A model generated the notes under the pieces. It saw only the letters and a program-made list of their open reading frames with translations, made no database searches and was not told where the DNA came from. Shown here piece by piece: positions 9,365 through 16,456 of a DNA stretch of 64,000 bases. Location of the stretch: assembly GCF_900115145.1 (NCBI RefSeq), contig NZ_FOVL01000007.1, forward strand, positions 111,160 to 175,159, read 5' to 3'. Numbering within the stretch: the stretch's first letter is position 1; every line of letters starts with the position of its first letter. Source of the DNA: Salegentibacter flavus (GTDB taxonomy: Bacteria > Bacteroidota > Bacteroidia > Flavobacteriales > Flavobacteriaceae). The position numbers and the translations under genes are program-made.

Positions 9365-9700
9365 ATGTCAAAAACTTATTATGACCCGGCCGATCTTCGG
9401 AAATTTGGTGATATTACCGAATGGAGTGAGGAGCTGGGAGAGAAATTTTTTGATTACTACGGAAAAGTCTTCGAAGAGGGTGCACTTTCTGCCCGGGAAA
9501 AATCGCTGATCGCCTTAGCAGTTTCCCATGTGGTGCAATGTCCTTATTGTATAGATGCCTACACTAAGGACGGATTGGAACGCGGTATTGAAAAAGAGGA
9601 AATGATGGAAGCCGTGCATGTGGGAGCCGCCATAAAAAGCGGCGCCACCCTTGTTCACGGTGTTCAAATGATGAACAAACACAAAAAACTAAGTATGTGA
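9365..9700 (+). CDS. Arsenosugar-cluster carboxymuconolactone decarboxylase/AhpD-like protein
   Basis: A 111-residue AhpD/CMD-fold protein. The redox motif CPYC is at residues 59-62, inside the typical helix (SHVVQCPYCIDAYTKDGLERG). The histidine usually found four residues after the second Cys is replaced by Tyr66. Proteins of this type are regularly encoded beside arsenosugar biosynthesis radical SAM genes and are annotated as peroxidase-like, but their reaction is not established. Here the gene heads the cluster, followed by a structured 240-bp spacer and then arsS. Likely roles are thiol-disulfide redox chemistry or handling of methylated arsenic species, which is inference from context. 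Confidence 0.87.
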   Translation: MSKTYYDPADLRKFGDITEWSEELGEKFFDYYGKVFEEGALSAREKSLIALAVSHVVQCPYCIDAYTKDGLERGIEKEEMMEAVHVGAAIKSGATLVHGVQMMNKHKKLSM

Positions 9701-9804
9701 GCAGATTCAAGGAGCCGCGCAGCGGCGACTTAGAAGTCGCTCATCCCGATGTAAATCGGGATCTCAGATTCAAGTCACTACGAAGTGGCTACGTAGATTT
9801 GCTC
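9699..9804. repeat. Compact multi-hairpin element between the AhpD-like gene and arsS
   Basis: A 106-nt stretch folds on paper into a closed multiloop. An outer 8-bp stem (9699-9706 with 9797-9804) encloses four consecutive hairpins: 9714-9718/9722-9726, 9726-9730/9735-9739 (overlapping the end of the first), 9743-9750/9755-9762, and 9773-9779/9784-9790 (one G-U pair). It starts on the stop codon of the AhpD-like gene. A short direct repeat CAGATTCAAG occurs at 9702 and 9765. Such dense palindromes resemble dispersed REP/ERIC-like intergenic elements, or an operon-internal processing or attenuation structure. An open frame through it (9697-9915) looks spurious. Confidence 0.6.
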
Positions 9805-9938
9805 CTCCTGCAGAAAACTGTGTTTTGGTCTCCTACAATTTATCCATACATTTCCCTGGCATTCTGGAAAGGGTATACTTTCCCAAGCGACTACTTGAAG
9901 GTGCCATTTGCGTAATTTAAACGTTATCAAAAAGGTTT

Positions 9939-10994
9939 ATGACTAAGAAATCATTATCTGCCAGAAAAAACGATCTTTCAAATCCGCAAAAGCAGTTGGA
10001 GATATTAAGCAATGGGATCTTTAAAGATGGGGACCTTCCTTATTTCAAAGATAAAATTGCCGAAACCGGAATTTCCCCTTTAAAACCCGGGAAACTGGAA
10101 GTGCTTCAGCTAAACCTTGGCTATATGTGCAACCAGGTTTGTTCGCATTGCCACGTAGACGCCGGGCCAGACCGTAAGGAGATTATGACCAGAGAGACTA
10201 TGGAGCAATGCCTTGAAGTGATCAGGAAAACAAGTGCCCATACTTTAGATCTCACCGGCGGCGCTCCCGAGATGAACCCAAATTTCAGATGGTTTGTAGA
10301 GGAAGCTTCCGAGGCTGGGATCAAAGACTTTATAGTTCGGTCTAACCTTACTATAATTCTAGCCAATAAGAAATATCACGATCTTCCTGAATTCTTTAAA
10401 AAATATAATGTTCACGTGGTTTCTTCGCTGCCCTTTTACAAAAAGGAAAAAACAGATAAGCAACGTGGTAGTGGAGTTTTTGATAAATCTATAAAAGTCC
10501 TCCAGATGCTTAACAAGGTGGGGTATGCCCAGGAGGGAACCGCCTTAAAACTAGATCTGGTATACAATCCCGCCGGAGCCTTTTTGCCTACAAATCAGGA
10601 ATTGATGGAACAGGATTTTAAAAAGGCTTTAAAAAGAGATTTTAATATAGATTTCAATAGTCTTTTTGCGATCACTAACTTGCCCATTAGTCGTTTTCTG
10701 GAATACCTTATAGCATCAGAGAACTATGAAGACTATATGTATGAACTTGTGAATGCCTACAACCCCGAAGCGGTTAAAAGTGTTATGTGCACCAACACTA
10801 TTTCGGTTAGCTGGGATGGTTGGTTGTACGACTGCGATTTTAACCAGATGCTGGAACTTAAAGTAGCTTCCAGCGTAAAGCATATTAGTGAATATAACGA
10901 AGATGCGCTGCAGGATCGTGAGATAATAATCTCTCAACATTGCTATGGTTGTACCGCCGGTGCCGGCAGCAGTTGCCAGGGAACAGTGGCTTGA
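9939..10994 (+). CDS. arsS: Arsenosugar biosynthesis radical SAM protein ArsS
   Basis: A radical SAM enzyme that, in the family, joins the 5'-deoxyadenosyl moiety of SAM to dimethylarsinite, giving the dimethylarsinoyl nucleoside precursor of arsenosugars. The [4Fe-4S] motif CNQVCSHC is at residues 64-71 (Cys64, Cys68, Cys71), followed by HVDAGPDR and the SAM-binding DLTGGAPEMNP. The C-terminus carries the ArsS-type cysteine set CTNTISVSWDGWLYDCDF and HCYGCTAGAGSSC. The 351-residue length is normal. Neighbours (ArsM, nucleoside phosphorylase, sugar-processing transferase) fit the pathway. The next gene overlaps its end, indicating one operon. Confidence 0.95.
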   Translation: MTKKSLSARKNDLSNPQKQLEILSNGIFKDGDLPYFKDKIAETGISPLKPGKLEVLQLNLGYMCNQVCSHCHVDAGPDRKEIMTRETMEQCLEVIRKTSAHTLDLTGGAPEMNPNFRWFVEEASEAGIKDFIVRSNLTIILANKKYHDLPEFFKKYNVHVVSSLPFYKKEKTDKQRGSGVFDKSIKVLQMLNKVGYAQEGTALKLDLVYNPAGAFLPTNQELMEQDFKKALKRDFNIDFNSLFAITNLPISRFLEYLIASENYEDYMYELVNAYNPEAVKSVMCTNTISVSWDGWLYDCDFNQMLELKVASSVKHISEYNEDALQDREIIISQHCYGCTAGAGSSCQGTVA

Positions 10995-11634
10995 TTTTTC
11001 TGAAATTAAATTCTTTTCTGCTTTGAAGAAAGACTCTGAAGAACTCCTGATAATTTTCGCCAAAAACCCGGTAAAAGGCAAGGTGAAAACCCGTTTATCC
11101 AAAGAGATCGGGAATAATGCAGCTCTTGATATCTATAAATTTCTGTTGAATCACACCTTTAAGATTGCTAAAAACCTTCAGGTGGATAAGGTGATTTATT
11201 ATGCTGAAAATTTTCCGCAGCAAGATATTTCTGATTCTGAAATTTTCAGCAAAGAATTGCAATGTGGACAAGATTTGGGGGAAAAAATGGAAAATGCTTT
11301 TCGAGATGCTTTTGCAAAAGCCTATAGACGTGTTATTATTATTGGAACCGATCTCCTGGATATCTCGCAGAGGGATATTGAATATGCCTTTCTTCAGCTA
11401 AAAAAGAAGGATGTCGTAATTGGTCCTGCAAAAGACGGCGGATACTACTTATTAGGAATGAAATCACTAAATTCGAAGGTGTTTAAAAACAAGGCTTGGA
11501 GTACAGCTTCGGTTTTGGAAAATACCCTGGAAGATTTTAAAAACAAGAATGTAAAACTTTTGAAATCCCGTAATGATATTGATGTATTAAGCGATATTCT
11601 TGGAGATTCAGAATTAAGAAAATATATAAAATAA
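10945..11634 (+). CDS. Arsenosugar-associated DUF2064/TIGR04282-type glycosyltransferase
   Basis: A GT-A/CofC-like nucleotidyl- or glycosyltransferase of the type found in arsenosugar clusters. Recognisable blocks are LLIIFAKNPVKGKVKTRLSK, VIIIGTDLLDIS and DVVIGPAKDGGYYLLGMK, with the usual AWST segment after it. Its likely job is a late step that builds or attaches the sugar aglycone, which is an inference from family and context. The only ATG (10945) lies inside arsS, giving a 50-bp overlap and an N-terminal ~32-residue extension beyond the conserved start. An in-frame TTG at 11023 would start much closer to the conserved domain. The true start is therefore uncertain. PNP follows after 3 bp. 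Confidence 0.88.
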   Translation: MVVPPVPAAVAREQWLDFSEIKFFSALKKDSEELLIIFAKNPVKGKVKTRLSKEIGNNAALDIYKFLLNHTFKIAKNLQVDKVIYYAENFPQQDISDSEIFSKELQCGQDLGEKMENAFRDAFAKAYRRVIIIGTDLLDISQRDIEYAFLQLKKKDVVIGPAKDGGYYLLGMKSLNSKVFKNKAWSTASVLENTLEDFKNKNVKLLKSRNDIDVLSDILGDSELRKYIK

Positions 11635-11637
11635 GCA

Positions 11638-12450
11638 ATGATTAAAGAATTAAATGAATCTACTGATTATTTGATTTCCAAGGGATTTGATAACCCGGAA
11701 ATCGGAATTATCCTGGGAACGGGAATGGGGAAACTTATAGAGGAAATTGAGATAGAAGCTGAGGTTAGCTATAATCATATTCCATATTTTCCCACCGCCA
11801 CGGTAGAGTTTCATAAAGGGAAACTGATCTTTGGAAAACTGGAAGGTAAAAAGGTGATGGTTATGCAAGGTCGCTTCCATTATTATGAAGGCTACAGCCT
11901 ACGGGATGTGACTTACCCGGTTTGGGTGATGAAGAAGTTAGGGGTAAAAAAATTGCTTGTAAGTAATGCCTCGGGTTCCATTAACCTCGATTTCAAAAAG
12001 GGCGAACTTATGCTTATTGATGATCATATCAATTTGTTAGGAGATTCTCCGTTGGCATTCCACGGCGTAGAAAAATTAGGCGAACGCTTTGTAGATATGA
12101 GCCAGCCTTACGACCCCGAAATGAACAGAATTTTAGAAGAATCAGCAAAAAAGAATAACATTAAATTACATAAAGGCGTTTATGCTGCGGTGCTGGGGCC
12201 CCAACTGGAAACCCGCGCAGAATACAGAATGCTGAAGATCTTAGGCGCCGATGCTGTAGGAATGAGTACCGTTCCCGAAGTGATTGTAGCCAACCATCTT
12301 GAGATCCCTGTTTCGGCCATTTCGGTTATTACCGATGTAGGAGATCCCGACAATCTGGAGCCGGTAAATATCGAAGATATCATTGCCATGGCAGAAAAAG
12401 CTGAACCGAAAATGATTACTATTTTTAAGGAGATAATTAAAAATATTTAG
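11638..12450 (+). CDS. Purine nucleoside phosphorylase, trimeric type
   Basis: Catalyses phosphorolysis of purine nucleosides to base plus ribose-1-phosphate. In this cluster it probably removes adenine from the dimethylarsinoyl-adenosine made by ArsS (inference). The PNP/MTAP signatures are complete: GIILGTGMGK at the phosphate site, VMVMQGRFHYYEGY, LLVSNASGSIN, and the purine/ribose block GPQLETRAEYRMLKILGADAVGMSTVPEV, followed by SVITDVGDPDNLEPV. The length (270) is standard. It sits 3 bp after the transferase and 5 bp before arsM, in one tight operon. A housekeeping PNP role cannot be excluded from sequence. Confidence 0.93.
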   Translation: MIKELNESTDYLISKGFDNPEIGIILGTGMGKLIEEIEIEAEVSYNHIPYFPTATVEFHKGKLIFGKLEGKKVMVMQGRFHYYEGYSLRDVTYPVWVMKKLGVKKLLVSNASGSINLDFKKGELMLIDDHINLLGDSPLAFHGVEKLGERFVDMSQPYDPEMNRILEESAKKNNIKLHKGVYAAVLGPQLETRAEYRMLKILGADAVGMSTVPEVIVANHLEIPVSAISVITDVGDPDNLEPVNIEDIIAMAEKAEPKMITIFKEIIKNI

Positions 12451-12455
12451 AAAAG

Positions 12456-13424
12456 ATGAGTTATCTGGAAACCACAAGAGATGTATACCGGGAAGCAGCA
12501 TTAACTCCCGATGTTGGCCTTTGCTGTACCACCAACCCCGTTTGGGAACTCCCCGGACTTAAAATCCCGCAAAAAATGCAGGAAATGAATTACGGTTGCG
12601 GGAGTACCGTGCACCCGCGGGACCTTGGGAACAATCCAAAAATTCTTTACGTGGGAGTGGGAGGAGGAATGGAATTACTTCAATTCGCCTATTTTTCACG
12701 TCAAAAGAGTGGGGTGATCGGTGTAGATTCTGTTTCAGAAATGCTGGAAGCTTCAAGGAAAAATTTCATCGAAGCTGAAAAACAAAACCCCTGGTTTAAA
12801 TCAGAATTTGTTGATCTACGAAAAGGAGATGCCTTGTCTTTGCCTTTAGAAAATAACAGTATAGATGTGGCAGCACAGAATTGCCTTTTTAATATTTTTA
12901 AAGCTGATGATCTAAAAAAGGCACTCGAGGAAATGTATCGGGTTTTAAAACCTCACGGACGACTTGTTATGAGTGATCCCGTTTGTGAACAAGGGATGAA
13001 TGATGAACTTAGAGATGATGAGCGTTTGCGGGCCTTGTGTCTTAGCGGAAGTCTTCCGCTGAAGGAATATGTGAAAGCGCTCACCGATGTGGGCTTTGGA
13101 ACCATAGAAATAAGGGCGAAAAAACCATACCGAATTTTAGATCCAAAGAACTATCCAACTTCAGAATTAATTTATATTGAAGCGGTGGAAGTTGCCGCTA
13201 TAAAAGACCCTATGCCGGAAGATGGTCCCTGCGTTTTTACGGGAAAAGCCGCGATCTATTACGGGGAAAATGATTACTTTGACGATGAAAAAGGCCACAT
13301 CCTGCTGAAAAATCAACCTTTGGCTATTTGTGATAAAACCGCCGGAGACCTGGCCAAGCTTGGCAGAGACGATATTTATATTAGCGAATCTACCTATCAT
13401 TATGATGGTGGTGGCTGTTGTTAA
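12456..13424 (+). CDS. arsM: Arsenite S-adenosylmethionine methyltransferase ArsM (arsenosugar-cluster type)
   Basis: A class I SAM-dependent methyltransferase that methylates As(III), providing dimethylarsenic for ArsS. The SAM motif ILYVGVGGGMELLQF, the acidic GVDSVSEML, and motif AAQNCLFNIF with EMYRVLKPHGRLVMSDPV are visible. Cysteines that could bind arsenic include the N-terminal LCCTT, YGCGS, Cys in AAQNC and SDPVC, and an unusual C-terminal GGGCC. The C-terminal domain (GPCVFTGKAAIYYGE) is that of arsenosugar-cluster ArsM proteins. At 322 residues it lies in the expected range. It is in the middle of the operon, 9 bp before the FAD oxidoreductase gene. Confidence 0.93.
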   Translation: MSYLETTRDVYREAALTPDVGLCCTTNPVWELPGLKIPQKMQEMNYGCGSTVHPRDLGNNPKILYVGVGGGMELLQFAYFSRQKSGVIGVDSVSEMLEASRKNFIEAEKQNPWFKSEFVDLRKGDALSLPLENNSIDVAAQNCLFNIFKADDLKKALEEMYRVLKPHGRLVMSDPVCEQGMNDELRDDERLRALCLSGSLPLKEYVKALTDVGFGTIEIRAKKPYRILDPKNYPTSELIYIEAVEVAAIKDPMPEDGPCVFTGKAAIYYGENDYFDDEKGHILLKNQPLAICDKTAGDLAKLGRDDIYISESTYHYDGGGCC

Positions 13425-13433
13425 AAATAAATT

Positions 13434-14720
13434 ATGGAACATATTGTCATCATAGGAAATGGGATTGCGGGGATAACCTGCGCCCGGCATATAAGGAAAA
13501 ACTCTGATAAACGCATTACGGTGATTTCTGCTGAAAGCGATTATTTCTTTTCCCGTACCGCCTTGATGTACGTATATATGGGCCATATGAAATGGGAACA
13601 TCTTAAACCCTATGAAGACTGGTTCTGGGAGAAAAACCGAATAGAACTCAAAAAAGCCTGGGTTGAAAAAATAGATTTTCAGCAGAAAAGACTTTATTTT
13701 TCTTCTGAAGAAACAATGAGTTACGATAAACTGGTGCTGGCAATCGGATCGGTTTACAATAGATTTGGCTGGGAAGGACAGGATTTGAAGGGTGTACAAG
13801 GCCTGGTTTCGAAACAGGACCTGGAACTTCTAGAAGAGAATACTCAAAATTGCAAAAGAGCCGTAATAATTGGCGGGGGACTTATAGGTGTGGAGCTTGC
13901 TGAAATGCTAAAAACCCGAAATATTGAGGTTAGCTTTTTGATCAGAGAGAAAGCCTTTTGGCAAAATGTGCTACCGATGCAGGATGCCAAAGTGATCTCA
14001 GCCCATGTAAGATCGCATGGCGTTGATCTTCGCCAGGAAACCCAACTTGATAAAATTACAGGAGATGATAACGGCCGTGTAAAATCGGTAATCACAGGTG
14101 CCGGGGAAGAGATTGAATGTCAATTGGTAGGTCTTTGCGCCGGGGTTAGGCCTAATATTGAGTTGTTAAAAGATTCAGCACTTGAAACCGAAAAAGGAAT
14201 TCTGGTAAATGAATATTTGCAAACCAATATCAATGATGTTTATGCTATTGGCGATTGCGTACAACTCAGGGAAGCCAAACCTAATCGAAATTCTATTGAA
14301 GCGGTTTGGTACACCGGCAGGATGATGGGCGAAACCCTTGCACAAAGTCTTACGGGAAATTTGAGAAAATATAATCCCGGGAACTGGTTTAATTCGGCTA
14401 AATTTTTCGATATTGAATACCAGACCTACGGGAAGGTTTCTGCAGATCCTCCTGAGGGGGAAGTCCATTTTAACTGGCAACATAAAGATAATACCAAAGC
14501 AATTACGATTGCTTTTAATGCTTCAGATAATAAGTTTTTGGGTATTAATACTTTTGGGATACGGATGAGACATGAGGTTTTTGATCGCTGGCTAGACGAA
14601 AAGAAAAGCATCAACTATGTATTGCAGAACTTAAAAGAAGCCAGTTTCGATCCTGAATTTTATGATAGTTATGAAAAGCAGATTTTCAGAAGTTTTAAAG
14701 AGAATATAGAGCAGGTATGA
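13434..14720 (+). CDS. FAD/NAD(P)-dependent pyridine nucleotide-disulfide-type oxidoreductase
   Basis: A soluble flavoprotein with an N-terminal FAD Rossmann motif (IVIIGNGIAGITCARHI), a central NAD(P) Rossmann motif (AVIIGGGLIGVELAEML, residues ~143-159) and the FAD-binding signature DVYAIGDCVQLR. It resembles nitrite-reductase or rubredoxin reductase-like oxidoreductases, without a redox-active CxxxxC pair near the flavin. It precedes a membrane polyferredoxin gene with a 4-bp ATGA overlap. The two may form an electron-transfer unit, perhaps feeding the radical SAM enzyme or reducing arsenic species. That role is inferred only from operon position. Confidence 0.88.
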   Translation: MEHIVIIGNGIAGITCARHIRKNSDKRITVISAESDYFFSRTALMYVYMGHMKWEHLKPYEDWFWEKNRIELKKAWVEKIDFQQKRLYFSSEETMSYDKLVLAIGSVYNRFGWEGQDLKGVQGLVSKQDLELLEENTQNCKRAVIIGGGLIGVELAEMLKTRNIEVSFLIREKAFWQNVLPMQDAKVISAHVRSHGVDLRQETQLDKITGDDNGRVKSVITGAGEEIECQLVGLCAGVRPNIELLKDSALETEKGILVNEYLQTNINDVYAIGDCVQLREAKPNRNSIEAVWYTGRMMGETLAQSLTGNLRKYNPGNWFNSAKFFDIEYQTYGKVSADPPEGEVHFNWQHKDNTKAITIAFNASDNKFLGINTFGIRMRHEVFDRWLDEKKSINYVLQNLKEASFDPEFYDSYEKQIFRSFKENIEQV

Positions 14721-16300
14721 GTAAGATAGAGAGAAATATGTCATTAGCCGGGCAGGCTCCAGCCGCGCTTTCTGCTACCCAAAGAATTGCCAGTGCCATT
14801 GGCCTGATTGGCTTGTTCATTTTGGTGTTGGCTTTGGCTAATGTGAACTTTCCTAATAAAACCTTGTTTTTAAGTCTCTCGCTTATATTGATGACTGCTG
14901 GGACCGTAATCTTCGCTAACGATCTATATCGCGGGAAGCACGCGGGAATAAAGAACGACGGCATCTGGTTTAAATCTATGACTGGTCGTGGCCTTTGGGC
15001 GTGGATTACCGGGATTGCACTTACCTTATTCTATATCGTACTTTATTGGTTTCCTGAATTTTTAGGCTTAACAGAAAACGGTCCTAATACCGGAGTTATT
15101 TCTCTTTTCGATCCTTTGAGTTACCTCATAAATGGTGGTCCTGCGAGTCAGTGGTTTGTTTATGGTACACTTTACACCCTTGCTATTTTTATCTTCGGTT
15201 ATAAGTTTATTCTTAAATACCGAAATAACCGCTACGAGGTTTTGCGAACATTTTCGGTGATGTTCTTTCAGCTGGGCTTTGCCTTTCTTATTCCTGAAAT
15301 TCTTATTAGGCTTAACCAGCCTTATTTTAATCCTGCCAACATCTGGCCGCTCAATTACGATCTTTTTGCCGGTTACAAGGTTGACGAATTCCTTTCCGCA
15401 GGAAATATTGGAGTATTTATGTTGGCCTTCGGGCTGATTTCCATTTTCGTGATTACACCTATTTTAACCTATAAATACGGAAAACGCTGGTATTGCAGCT
15501 GGGTTTGTGGTTGCGGTGGCCTTGCCGAGACTGCCGGCGATCCTTACCGGCATCTTTCAGACAAATCCCTTTTCGCCTGGAAGGTGGAGCGCTGGGTAAT
15601 ACATAGCGTGCTTGTTTTTGTAACGGTAATGACTATTGCTGTGGTGTATTCGTTTTTGGGAGAAAATGCCGGGGATTTCTGGTTGACCCGTGATGTCTTT
15701 CTTTGGGGGGCTGCCGGGTTTCTTACTTTATTGTTTGCTGCTATCATGATCTTTAAACGTAACGAACTGGCTAAAGATGCTAAATATGGGGCTATTGGCT
15801 ATCTTGTTATAATTCTTTCTATTATTGGGATAAATTATTTCAGCGGAAACGGAAATATCTTTTTCTTTCCAGGCTACCAACTTCGGGAATGGTATGGCTT
15901 TTTAATTGGCGCAGCTTTTTCAGGAGTAATTGGTGTTGGCTTTTACCCTATCTTCGGAAACAGGGTTTGGTGTAGATTTGGTTGCCCTATGGCGGCAATT
16001 CTCGGAATGCAGCAGCGTTTGTTCTCAAAATTCAGGATTACCACCAATGGCGGGCAGTGTATTTCCTGCGGAAATTGCTCTACTTATTGCGAGATGGGAA
16101 TCGATGTGCGAGCCTATGCTCAAAAAGGGGAGAACATTGTGCGTTCCAGCTGTGTAGGCTGCGGAATTTGCTCGGCGGTATGCCCTCGCGGAGTGCTTAA
16201 ACTGGAAAATGATTCCCCGAAAGGAAGAATAAATTCTGAAGAGGTTTTACTCGGAAATGATGTAGACCTCTTAGATTTGATCAATCAGAAAAGTCGTTAA
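14717..16300 (+). CDS. Membrane-bound 4Fe-4S polyferredoxin (NapH/RdxA-like)
   Basis: An integral membrane protein with about 9-10 hydrophobic segments and several Fe-S motifs. Two membrane-proximal cysteine motifs, WYCSWVCGCGG (~residue 259) and WCRFGCPM (~419), are typical of NapH/CcoG-type proteins. The C-terminal ferredoxin domain has CISCGNCSTYCEMG and CVGCGICSAVCPRG, enough for two [4Fe-4S] clusters. It is translationally coupled to the FAD oxidoreductase. It probably moves electrons between the quinone pool or a soluble flavoprotein and the arsenosugar enzymes, which is inference from context. A weak hairpin (16348-16369) follows and may end the operon. Confidence 0.9.
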   Translation: MSKIERNMSLAGQAPAALSATQRIASAIGLIGLFILVLALANVNFPNKTLFLSLSLILMTAGTVIFANDLYRGKHAGIKNDGIWFKSMTGRGLWAWITGIALTLFYIVLYWFPEFLGLTENGPNTGVISLFDPLSYLINGGPASQWFVYGTLYTLAIFIFGYKFILKYRNNRYEVLRTFSVMFFQLGFAFLIPEILIRLNQPYFNPANIWPLNYDLFAGYKVDEFLSAGNIGVFMLAFGLISIFVITPILTYKYGKRWYCSWVCGCGGLAETAGDPYRHLSDKSLFAWKVERWVIHSVLVFVTVMTIAVVYSFLGENAGDFWLTRDVFLWGAAGFLTLLFAAIMIFKRNELAKDAKYGAIGYLVIILSIIGINYFSGNGNIFFFPGYQLREWYGFLIGAAFSGVIGVGFYPIFGNRVWCRFGCPMAAILGMQQRLFSKFRITTNGGQCISCGNCSTYCEMGIDVRAYAQKGENIVRSSCVGCGICSAVCPRGVLKLENDSPKGRINSEEVLLGNDVDLLDLINQKSR

Positions 16301-16428
16301 TTACCCTACCTTTTTCAGACTTTAAATTATAAAATTTGTAATCTCTGAGAACCTGTATTTACTGGTTCTATAGAGTAAGTTTGTTGTTGTTTTGTTAAGA
16401 CAAGCTATGGGTTACAAAAAAATTGATA

Positions 16429-16437
16429 TACTTTTGC
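16429..16437 (+). promoter_or_regulatory. Candidate -7 promoter box for topA
   Basis: TACTTTTGC is an exact match to TAnnTTTGC and ends 19 bp before the topA start codon. No clear TTG -33 element is present at normal spacing. Confidence 0.4.
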
Positions 16438-16456
16438 AACTTCAAAATGCAGTATT

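Noticed and set aside
9697..9915. A 72-residue open frame between the AhpD-like gene and arsS
   Set aside because: It runs through the multi-hairpin element, and its composition reflects the palindromes, not a protein family.
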